NCBI GenBank assembly: GCA_027859055.1
Contig: JAQIBO010000088.1
Span: forward strand, 1 to 11,793
DNA length: 11,793 nt
Origin: Spirochaeta sp.
GTDB lineage: Bacteria; Spirochaetota; Spirochaetia; DSM-27196; Alkalispirochaetaceae
Direction of reading: 5' to 3'
Program-made: the position numbers and the translations under genes
Shown: one piece after another, positions 1 through 5,669 of the stretch
Position numbering within the stretch: position 1 is the stretch's first letter
Layout of the letters: each line of letters begins with the position of its first letter
The notes under the pieces: model-generated
The model's input: only the letters and a program-made list of their open reading frames with translations
Told to the model about the DNA's origin: nothing
Database searches by the model: none

Positions 1-1
1 G

Positions 2-94
2 CTTGGTATCCAGGATGAGTTCGACCTCCGCGAGCAAGAAGAACAGATCGAGAAGGAGTTGGCATCAATTCCTCGGGCGCCTGTTCACACTTAG
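2..94 (+). CDS. C-terminal end of an unidentified gene (5' partial)
   Basis: An open frame enters from the left edge and ends at TAG 92-94, giving 30 residues. They are strongly charged and heptad-like in the middle (DEFDLREQEEQIEKELAS), then finish in a short proline-containing tail. This is what the end of a coiled-coil protein looks like. The pattern of an acidic helix followed by an ELAS/ELAAL-type ending recalls the C-terminus of PspA/IM30 proteins, but 30 residues are too few to assign a family. No terminator follows the stop. It could also be a chance open frame, though the codons read naturally. Confidence 0.4.
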   Translation, partial: LGIQDEFDLREQEEQIEKELASIPRAPVHT

Positions 95-278
95 TATTGG
101 CTCTACCTTCGTCAGAGCACCGATGCCCCTGAGTTCAGTCGCCGGGTTCTTGGTGTCCTCCTTTGCTTCCGTCCAATACTTGATTTGAGTTGGTTGGCTT
201 CTTATCAAATCGTTCCAGCTGACCGTTGCTTTTGTCACGCGGGTTGCAGGTGATGCGTACGTTGGGCAACATATCAGC
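95..278. other. Gap between the partial gene and the GNAT remnant
   Basis: No convincing gene is seen. The plus-strand frame leading into the GNAT start is open from 189 but has no good start codon or Shine-Dalgarno sequence. A minus-strand frame crosses the gap (about 65-367), but it runs antisense into the GNAT coding sequence and is not recognised. A short near-palindrome, GTTGGGCAAC, lies at 261-270, close upstream of the GNAT start. Confidence 0.4.
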
Positions 279-602
279 ATGTCGCTACTGATCGAAGAAG
301 TTTCCGTAATCGATGCTCCAATGGAGTTACTGCTGCTTGCCGATCCCTCGGAAGACAAGATCCGCACCTATCTTTCAGGATCAAAATGCTTCGTTGCTTC
401 ACGTGGTGCCGTGGTGGTTGGTGCATGCGTCGTACAGTCACGCGGCACGTTCGGCTATCAACTTGCGTTCTACCAGCGCCATGGTTTTCGGGTTACAAGC
501 ATCGACCATGATTTCTTCGTCAACAATTATCCTGAGCCGATCTTCGAGGACGGAATACAGCTCTTTGACTTGCTGCGCCTTACGCTGCAGCTGACGCGTT
601 AG
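279..602 (+). pseudogene. GNAT acetyltransferase with internal in-frame deletion
   Basis: The 107-residue product has both ends of a GNAT N-acetyltransferase but not the middle. Residues 1-52 match the usual N-terminus: DAPMELLLLADPSEDKI, then the strand KCFVAS and the hydrophobic strand VVVGACVV. Residues 57-107 match the usual C-terminus: GTFGYQLAFYQRHGF, then DFFVNNYPEPIFEDGIQ and a final LRLTL. The roughly 40-45 residues expected between them are missing. That segment carries the NIAV strand and the Q/R-x-x-G-x-G loop that binds the acetyl-CoA pyrophosphate. The frame is kept across the junction. Without motif A the enzyme should not bind acetyl-CoA, so it is called a decayed gene, although a stable small protein could still be made. 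The ATG at 279 fits the family's N-terminus, but no clear Shine-Dalgarno sequence precedes it. Confidence 0.75.
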
Positions 603-646
603 CTCCGCGGTATGTGCCGGGATCGAAAAGACGAACCAGAACCAAA

Positions 647-675
647 TTGTCCGGCTGTTATACCGGAGTTATACT
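647..675 (+). promoter_or_regulatory. Toxin-antitoxin promoter with tandem repeat (probable autoregulatory operator)
   Basis: A sigma-70-like pair is present: -35 TTGTCC at 647-652, a 17-bp spacer, and -10 TATACT at 670-675. Two tandem near-copies of CCGG-(N)-GTTATA, at 651-662 and 663-673, fill the spacer and overlap the -10 box. The GTTATAC cores at 657-663 and 668-674 are exactly 11 bp apart, about one helical turn. Ribbon-helix-helix antitoxins commonly repress their own promoters through tandem or inverted short sites, so these repeats are a natural operator candidate. The predicted transcription start falls at or next to the ATG at 682, which would make the mRNA nearly leaderless. Confidence 0.55.
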
Positions 676-681
676 GAAGGT

Positions 682-933
682 ATGAAGACCGCAATCTCAC
701 TACCTGATGCATTGTTTGAGGATGCCGAGCAGACCGCTCGGGCCATGGGGATTCCACGAAGTCAGCTGTTTGCACGAGCCGTGTCAGAGTTCATAAAGAG
801 ACACAAGAGAGAAGAGATCACCCAGAGGTTGAACGAAGTCTACGAAAGAATGGAAAACCAGACTGCACCCGAATTACCGACCGAAACCTCAGTTGAAACA
901 ATGCGGGAACTCACCGGAAATGACACGTGGTGA
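682..933 (+). CDS. Ribbon-helix-helix antitoxin (CopG/MazE-type)
   Basis: This 83-residue protein is the probable antitoxin of the MazF-like toxin encoded directly downstream. Residues 2-8 (KTAISLP) form the expected DNA-contacting beta strand. Helix A follows (DALFEDAEQTARAMG), then the turn IPRSQ and helix B (LFARAVSEFIKRHKRE), giving the usual dimeric ribbon-helix-helix fold. The acidic C-terminal half (about residues 45-83) would be the flexible part that wraps and inhibits the toxin. The ATG at 682 is needed to keep the beta strand. A GAAGG sequence lies only 1 base upstream, too close for a normal ribosome site, so initiation may be leaderless. The toxin start overlaps its 3' end by 14 bases, which suggests translational coupling. 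Confidence 0.85.
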   Translation: MKTAISLPDALFEDAEQTARAMGIPRSQLFARAVSEFIKRHKREEITQRLNEVYERMENQTAPELPTETSVETMRELTGNDTW

Positions 934-1261
934 ACTGTGGTGGGCCGATTTCGGGATACCCTTCGGCAGCAAACCCGGGTTCCGACGGCCGGTGCTCGTC
1001 GTACAGGATGATACCTATACCCAGAGCAGAATCAACACCGTAGTCGTCGCACCGCTCACGACGAACCTGATATTGGAAGAAGCCCCTGGAAATGTGTTCC
1101 TGTCCAAAGCGGAGTCCAGCCTGGCCAAAGACTCCGTCATTGTGGTGACGCAGCTTTCAGCAATTGACAAGAAGAGACTGGTAGAAAACATCGGTAAAGC
1201 ACCCCAGGAGACAATGGAAGACGTCAAAACCGGTATCACTATGGTGCTGGGTATAGAATGA
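920..1261 (+). CDS. mazF: MazF/PemK-family endoribonuclease toxin
   Basis: The 113-residue product is a complete MazF-type mRNA interferase, which cleaves single-stranded mRNA at short sequence motifs and stops translation until neutralised by its antitoxin. The family pattern is clear: RGELWWADFG at the N-terminus, FRRPVLVVQDD at 21-31, INTVVVAPLTTNL at 38-50, and DSVIVVTQLSAIDKKRL at 71-87. By alignment with B. subtilis MazF, R23 (before Pro) and T47 (in APLT) occupy the catalytic Arg and Thr positions, so the toxin looks active. A longer in-frame start at 893 lies inside the antitoxin gene. The ATG at 920 fits the family N-terminus and overlaps the antitoxin stop by 14 bases. Its ribosome site is weak (GGAA only), consistent with coupling to antitoxin translation. 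Confidence 0.92.
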   Translation: MTRGELWWADFGIPFGSKPGFRRPVLVVQDDTYTQSRINTVVVAPLTTNLILEEAPGNVFLSKAESSLAKDSVIVVTQLSAIDKKRLVENIGKAPQETMEDVKTGITMVLGIE

Positions 1262-1402
1262 TGTACGCACAACAAACCGAGCGCCCGTCAGCCGAAACGA
1301 GCGAATAGACAAATACTACGATGAAGAATCGGTAGTCAACGTAAAAAGTCTGGCGCATCGCCGAGAAGCACGGGATCGATTCGACGGGTGTCCCGCTCTC
1401 CC
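1262..1402. other. Spacer between toxin and aldo/keto reductase
   Basis: There is no terminator-like hairpin after the toxin. A 16-codon frame beginning at 1258 overlaps the toxin stop (product starts MMYAQQTERP), and a second frame without a start codon (about 1299-1403) reads in a protein-like way (IDKYYDEESVVNVKSLAHRR). Neither is long enough or has a ribosome site good enough to call a gene. The second may be a remnant. Confidence 0.3.
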
Positions 1403-1431
1403 TTGAGATCGGTCGTTCAACCGCTTACACT
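1403..1431 (+). promoter_or_regulatory. Promoter of the aldo/keto reductase gene
   Basis: A -35 TTGAGA at 1403-1408 (five of six consensus positions) is followed by a 17-bp spacer and a -10 TACACT at 1426-1431. A second -10-like GATAAT sits at 1432-1437. Transcription would begin about 25 bases before the ATG at 1465, leaving room for the purine-rich ribosome site AAAGGCGGGAA. Confidence 0.5.
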
Positions 1432-1464
1432 GATAATCAGAACCAACACAGAAAGGCGGGAACA

Positions 1465-2508
1465 ATGGAATATCGATATCTGGGCCGATCCGGGCTGAAA
1501 GTCTCGACAATTACTCTTGGAACGATGACGTTTGGCGGACAAGGGCCGTTTGCCATGATCGGCGATCTCGGCGTCGATGATGCCCGCAGCATTATTGATC
1601 TGTGCGTGGATCACGGGGTGAACGTTATCGATACGGCGAACATGTATTCTGCGGGTAAATCCGAAGAAATTATCGGTGAGGCGCTGAACGGAAAACGTCC
1701 CGGCAACATGCTGATCTCCACCAAAGCGCGCTTGCCGATAGGCGACGGCCCCAATGACGGAGGCTTCTCGCGCCACCACCTCATCGGCGAGTGCGAGAAG
1801 AGCCTCAAACGCCTCCGCACAGATGTCATCGATATTTACTACATGCACGAATGGGACGGCCAGACACCGCTTGAAGAGATGCTGGAAACGCTGGATAGCC
1901 TGGTGAAGCAGGGGAAGATCCGCTATATCGGCTGCTCCAATTTCTCCGGGTGGCACATCATGAAAGCCCTCGGCGTCAGTACGCAGAATCACCTGCAGCG
2001 CTTTGTCACGCAGCAGATCCACTACACCCTGGAAGCGCGGGAAGCGGAATACGAACTGCTGCCCATAGCGGTTGACCAGGGGGTGGGAGTGCTCGCGTGG
2101 AGTCCGTTGGCCGGCGGTTTACTTTCCGGGAAGTACAGCCGGAACAAAACACCGGACGGTGTCACGCGGCTGAGTGAAGGCTGGACAGAACCGCCCATTC
2201 GCGACGAGGAACGACTCTGGAATATTGTGGATGCGCTGAACGATATCGCGGCACAACACCACGTGTCTGCAGCGCAGGTGGCGCTTGCGTGGATTCTATC
2301 GCGCCCGGGTGTCGCCTCGGTCGTCATCGGCGGGAGAAAAGAGGCGCAGATCAAGGACAACGTGGCCGCAGCGGATCTCGAGCTCAGCGACGAGGAGCTG
2401 CAACGGTTGAATACCGTGAGCGCGATCCCCCTCATCTACCCTTACTGGCACCAGGCCAGTTTTGCAAAGGACACCTTCACGCCTGCTGACCGGGCGCTGT
2501 TTGGTTAA
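1465..2508 (+). CDS. Aldo/keto reductase family oxidoreductase
   Basis: The 347-residue protein is a cytoplasmic NADPH-dependent aldo/keto reductase with a TIM-barrel fold. It begins with the family opening MEYRYLGRSGLKVSTITLGTM. The catalytic tetrad is in place: D56 and Y61 (in DTANMYS), K87 (in ISTKAR) and H128 (in YMHEWD). The cofactor side is also present: GCSNFSGW near 155, AWSPLAGGLLSGKY near 210, and the late VIGGRKEAQIKDN near 290 for the phosphate of NADPH. Length is normal for the YajO/YghZ-like subfamily with its extended C-terminus (YPYWHQ). The substrate cannot be told; members act on a wide range of aldehydes and ketones. The gene has its own promoter. Its last 32 bases overlap the end of the convergent rarD gene, and no terminator is seen between them. 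Confidence 0.93.
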   Translation: MEYRYLGRSGLKVSTITLGTMTFGGQGPFAMIGDLGVDDARSIIDLCVDHGVNVIDTANMYSAGKSEEIIGEALNGKRPGNMLISTKARLPIGDGPNDGGFSRHHLIGECEKSLKRLRTDVIDIYYMHEWDGQTPLEEMLETLDSLVKQGKIRYIGCSNFSGWHIMKALGVSTQNHLQRFVTQQIHYTLEAREAEYELLPIAVDQGVGVLAWSPLAGGLLSGKYSRNKTPDGVTRLSEGWTEPPIRDEERLWNIVDALNDIAAQHHVSAAQVALAWILSRPGVASVVIGGRKEAQIKDNVAAADLELSDEELQRLNTVSAIPLIYPYWHQASFAKDTFTPADRALFG

Positions 2509-3391
2509 ATCGCTTTTTCGGTGTGAATACAACGATCAGAATCGCCGTCCAGATCAAACTGAAGCCCAGGAGATAGGTCGGCGTGAACCGTTCGTGGAAG
2601 ATGAAGATTCCGATCAGCAGACTCAGCGATGGAGCGTAATACTGTATAAAGCCGAGATTGGAGAAATCGATCCAACGGACCCCAATGGCGAAGAGCAGGA
2701 GAGGAACCGACGTAAAAACACCGGTTGAGATGAGCAGGAGGATGTCCTTTACATCACCGGTGAAGAAGTAGGGAATCCCTACGCTGCGCTGATATACGAG
2801 AAACAGAACGGCGAAGGGAAGCAGGATCAGTGTTTCGGCAGTAATGCCTATCAGGGGCCCGAGGGGAGTCGTTTTTTTCAAAAACGCATAGGTGACAAAC
2901 GTGACCACGAGCATGAGTGCGATCATCGGAAGTCTTCCGATGTGCGCGGTGATGATACCCGTGCCCACGGCGACCAGCGCCAGTGCTATCATCTTGTAGA
3001 GACGAAACGGCTCCTTCAGGACGAATATACCGAGGAGTACGACCGCAATCGGGGTGATGTAATGCCCGAGACTTGCTTCGACAACCTGCTTCGTTGCGGC
3101 GGCATATATATTGAGGAGCCAGTTCCCTCCGATTGCGAGGGCGCACAGCAGAATTATTACGATCAGTCTAAACGAAACGGGTACCTTATTCAGCTGGATT
3201 CTCCGTTTCGTCATGAAGGTGATAGGGAACAGCAGAAGGGCCGACCAGATAATTCGATGGGCGAGTATATGGGACAGCGGTATCGGTCCGAAGAGTTGCC
3301 AGTACAGCGGTTGTACGCCCCACACCGTATAGACAATGAGAATGAAGAACACGGCTAATTTCTGGTGAGCATGTCCGGACCGAATCGCCAC
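2477..3391 (-). CDS. rarD: RarD-type EamA-family permease
   Basis: The 304-residue inner-membrane protein belongs to the RarD branch of the EamA/DMT transporters, with about ten hydrophobic segments in two repeats. RarD hallmarks are visible: YTVWGVQPLYWQLF at 21-34, SHILAHRIIWS at 40-50, NWLLNIYAAATKQVVEASLG at 90-109, then YITPIAVVLLGIFVLKEPF at 111-129. In the second repeat, LLLFAIGVRWIDFSNLGFIQ is followed by YYAPSLSLLIGIFIFHE. The family is named for a chloramphenicol-sensitivity link in other bacteria, but the substrate is unproven. Start is GTG at 3391-3389, chosen because a strong ribosome site AGGGAGG lies 4 bases upstream. The 3' end overlaps the aldo/keto reductase tail by 32 bases. 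No neighbour hints at the transported compound. Confidence 0.9.
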   Translation of the reverse strand: MAIRSGHAHQKLAVFFILIVYTVWGVQPLYWQLFGPIPLSHILAHRIIWSALLLFPITFMTKRRIQLNKVPVSFRLIVIILLCALAIGGNWLLNIYAAATKQVVEASLGHYITPIAVVLLGIFVLKEPFRLYKMIALALVAVGTGIITAHIGRLPMIALMLVVTFVTYAFLKKTTPLGPLIGITAETLILLPFAVLFLVYQRSVGIPYFFTGDVKDILLLISTGVFTSVPLLLFAIGVRWIDFSNLGFIQYYAPSLSLLIGIFIFHERFTPTYLLGFSLIWTAILIVVFTPKKRFNQTAPGQQA

Positions 3392-3406
3392 TGGGCCTCC
3401 CTGTGC

Positions 3407-3433
3407 AGTATACCGTGATCACTTCGTTCTCAA
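3407..3433 (-). promoter_or_regulatory. Probable rarD promoter
   Basis: Read on the minus strand, a good -10 TATACT (3412-3407) lies upstream of the rarD ribosome site, with a -35 TTGAGA at 3433-3428. The spacer is only 15 bp, shorter than ideal, so the assignment rests mainly on the -10 match and position. Confidence 0.4.
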
Positions 3434-3500
3434 CTCGGGAAGTATTCCATCGAGACGCTGCGACCCGGCGTGATACTACCCGCCTCAATCGGGCCCATGG

Positions 3501-3520
3501 TATAGTACGGCAAAAGGAGT
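3501..3520 (+). promoter_or_regulatory. -10 box and ribosome site of the META-like gene
   Basis: TATAGT at 3501-3506 matches the -10 consensus at five of six positions and is followed by AAAAGGAG at 3512-3519, 11 bases before the ATG at 3531. No good -35 is seen 17 bp upstream. The 3392-3530 gap therefore carries the control regions of two divergent genes. Confidence 0.35.
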
Positions 3521-3530
3521 ACTCCAGCAC

Positions 3531-4037
3531 ATGAAAAGAAGAATGCTGAATGCGAACCTGTTGACGCTCGCGGTTATCCTGGTGGCGATTGGCGGAGGCG
3601 CACTCTGGGCCGACGGCATGCCCGTTTCGGAACCGGATGCGCCTGCGGTAAGCGAGACCGCCCCTGAACCGGAATCCCCGGCAGCGCCCGACATAGACCC
3701 CTCCATAATCGGCGCGTGGTTGTGGACGGAGGCGGAAACGCCCGTGGGGTCTCTGAGCCCGTTGCCACGGCAGGAATATACGATCACATTCCGTGAGGAC
3801 GGCACCATGATGATGGATTTTGAGTCCAACGACGTAAACGGTACCTTCACCGCGGACGGAACCACCGTCGCGATCTCCCCGGAATCCTCTAACCGGGTGT
3901 CGTGGCTACCGGGATCACCGGCACCGCGGCTTATTGAGTTACTCTCGGAGGCGCGGGACTACGCCCTCAGTGGGGGCACCCTGGAACTGGAGACGCTGGC
4001 CGGCCGCGGCTCCATCAACTTTGATCGCGTGAACTGA
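3531..4037 (+). CDS. Secreted META/HslJ-like protein
   Basis: The 168-residue protein starts with a signal peptide: basic MKRRM, a hydrophobic run to about residue 24, and a likely cleavage after ALWA (residue 27). A proline- and acid-rich linker follows (about 31-56). The rest (58-168) resembles a META domain as in HslJ: IIGAWLWTEAE, YTITFREDGTMMMDFE at 83-98, NGTFTADGTTVAI at 103-115, and a final LELETLAGRGSINFDR. The short cysteine-containing motif usual in the middle of HslJ is absent; residues 119-135 read SSNRVSWLPGSPAPRLI instead. HslJ-type proteins are envelope or stress-related in other bacteria, with no known reaction. Expected location is the periplasm. The similarity is moderate and the function unknown. 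The gene stands alone between divergent rarD and a palindromic hairpin. Confidence 0.6.
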   Translation: MKRRMLNANLLTLAVILVAIGGGALWADGMPVSEPDAPAVSETAPEPESPAAPDIDPSIIGAWLWTEAETPVGSLSPLPRQEYTITFREDGTMMMDFESNDVNGTFTADGTTVAISPESSNRVSWLPGSPAPRLIELLSEARDYALSGGTLELETLAGRGSINFDRVN

Positions 4038-4050
4038 TACCGACGGGTAT

Positions 4051-4074
4051 GCGGGTGGCCAGCTGGCCACCCGC
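4051..4074. terminator. Perfect 12-bp-arm palindrome after the META-like gene
   Basis: GCGGGTGGCCAG is followed at once by its exact reverse complement, with no spacer, 14 bases after the stop codon. Folded as RNA this is a very stable GC-rich hairpin. No T-run follows on either strand, so it is not a classic intrinsic terminator. A terminator or 3' stability element is the likeliest role, and a protein-binding palindrome is the alternative. Confidence 0.5.
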
Positions 4075-4104
4075 TCCTGACGAGCCCGCCCTTCTGGACA
4101 TACC

Positions 4105-5655
4105 ATGAAAAAATCCAGCTCCGTTGGAAGTGAAATAGAGATCACCCTTCCTGCACAATCATCCCCGGAAGAATTAGAGCGGGCGATCGCCCGCAAAAGT
4201 GGCGGAAGCGGGCCGTTTCGCATCATCCGGCAGAGCCTGGACGCACGACGCAAGCCCGATGTTCGCTGGAACTATCGGATCGCCATCGGAAAACCTCCGG
4301 CCCCTCTGCAACCGGAACGGGTGCTACCGGTTACCCGGGAACACAATCCGGGACGGGCGGTGGTGGTTGGCTCCGGTCCCGCGGGATTCTTTGCCGCAGA
4401 CGTCCTTAACCGCGCGGGCTGGGAGGTCACCCTCCTGGAGCAGGGCCCACCGGTGGAGGAACGAAGGCGGGACATCGCGGCCTTTGAGACCGGCGGCCCT
4501 CTTGCCCCCTATTCCAACTATTCCTTTGGAGAGGGGGGAGCGGGTACCTTCTCCGATGGAAAGCTCACCAGCCGGACAAAACAGATCTCCCGGGAACGGG
4601 AGTACGTCACGGCGCGGTACGTTCAGTGTGGCGCCCCGACGGAGATCCAGTGGCTTGCCCATCCCCATATCGGCAGTGACAACCTCTACCCTCTGGTGAT
4701 TGCCGGCCGAAAAGATCTGCAGGCGCGGGGTGTGGAAATCCGTTTCCACACGGAGGTGCGGGACCTCATCATGAAGGATGGCAGGTGCGTGGGAGTCCAG
4801 TCGGTGGACGATGAGTTTCCGGCAGACCGAACCGTTCTTGCCCCGGGGCACAGCGCCATGCCGCTGTTGCGTACCCTTGCCGCGCGGGGCGCAACCCTTG
4901 AGACCAAAGGGTTTGCCCTTGGTGTGCGCGTGGAACACCCGCGGGAGTTGATCAACACGGCCCAGTGGGGTCGGAGCGAGATCCCCGGCCTGAAGGCAGC
5001 GGAATACCGCCTCACCGCCAAAACGTCAACCGGACGCGGGGTCTACTCTTTCTGTATGTGCCCCGGCGGAGCGGTGATCCCGGCCGCCTGGCGACCCGGG
5101 CTGAATATGGTAAACGGCGTCTCCAACTACCGCCGGGATGGAGCGTGGTCGAATGCCGCCGTGGTGGCCGCCCTCCACCCGGAGGAGATCTTCCCGGAGG
5201 CGCGTAATCCCCTTGATGTTCTTGCCCGCCTGGAAGAGCTGGAAGCTTGCGCGGTTGATCTGGTGGGTACACATCGGGTACCGGCAACGATTCCCGCCTG
5301 CCTCGGTGGTGGTGAAATCCCCGGAACGCTGCCCCGTTCCAGCCACCCGTTTGAGTTAGTACCCAGCGACTACCGCCTTCTCTACCCTCAGTGGCTGTTG
5401 CAGGCGCTTTCCGAGGGACTCTCGGATTTCTCACGAAAACTGCGCGGGTACGAGACGGGACTGATCCTGGGAATGGAGACCACCACCTCAGCGGCGGTAC
5501 GGGTGGTCCGGGAACCCTCCGGCGAAGTGGCCTCAATTCCGGGAGTCTGGATCGCCGGGGAGGGCAGTGGTGCCGCCGGAGGCATTATGAGCTCCGCCGT
5601 GGACGGTATTCACGCCGCCCTGGCCGCCGCCGCTTCAAACGCCTACCGCGCTTGA
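4105..5655 (+). CDS. FAD-dependent dehydrogenase, COG2509 type
   Basis: The 516-residue flavoprotein belongs to the uncharacterised FAD-dependent dehydrogenases of COG2509. Residues 10-65 form the small N-terminal domain usual in the family (EIEITLPAQSSPEELERAI). The FAD dinucleotide fold follows: VVVGSGPAGFFAADVL with the glycines at 89-94, and E112 at the end of the second strand to hold the ribose. The family signature FGEGGAGTFSDGKLTSR is at 141-157. Near the C-terminus, GVWIAGEGSGAAGGIMSSAVDG is the second FAD contact. No transmembrane segment is seen, so it is probably cytoplasmic. Substrate and partner are unknown for the family. No strong Shine-Dalgarno sequence precedes the ATG at 4105, but the start matches the domain's expected beginning. 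A second flavoprotein starts 14 bases after the stop, suggesting one transcript. Confidence 0.88.
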   Translation: MKKSSSVGSEIEITLPAQSSPEELERAIARKSGGSGPFRIIRQSLDARRKPDVRWNYRIAIGKPPAPLQPERVLPVTREHNPGRAVVVGSGPAGFFAADVLNRAGWEVTLLEQGPPVEERRRDIAAFETGGPLAPYSNYSFGEGGAGTFSDGKLTSRTKQISREREYVTARYVQCGAPTEIQWLAHPHIGSDNLYPLVIAGRKDLQARGVEIRFHTEVRDLIMKDGRCVGVQSVDDEFPADRTVLAPGHSAMPLLRTLAARGATLETKGFALGVRVEHPRELINTAQWGRSEIPGLKAAEYRLTAKTSTGRGVYSFCMCPGGAVIPAAWRPGLNMVNGVSNYRRDGAWSNAAVVAALHPEEIFPEARNPLDVLARLEELEACAVDLVGTHRVPATIPACLGGGEIPGTLPRSSHPFELVPSDYRLLYPQWLLQALSEGLSDFSRKLRGYETGLILGMETTTSAAVRVVREPSGEVASIPGVWIAGEGSGAAGGIMSSAVDGIHAALAAAASNAYRA

Positions 5656-5669
5656 CCTCAAGAAGCCGT

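Noticed and set aside
250..275. GTTGGGC at 261-267 fits an integron attC core (GTTRRRY) next to a GNAT gene and a toxin-antitoxin pair, typical integron cargo.
   Set aside because: No matching RYYYAAC partner or imperfect palindrome is found at the right distance upstream, and there are no attC-like sites after the GNAT gene or after the toxin gene.
65..367. A 100-residue minus-strand frame across the first gap, possibly a small gene.
   Set aside because: Its first third is antisense to the well-supported GNAT sequence, no family is recognised, and no ribosome site is evident.
1258..1403. Short frames after the toxin (16 codons from 1258, and a startless frame to about 1403) as a third toxin-antitoxin gene.
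   Set aside because: They are too short or lack a start codon and a recognisable motif; noted only as a possible remnant.
5391..5669. An upstream extension of the YpdA-like frame into the preceding flavoprotein gene.
   Set aside because: The extension is arginine/glycine-rich out-of-frame sequence, and the family starts just before the first glycine motif.
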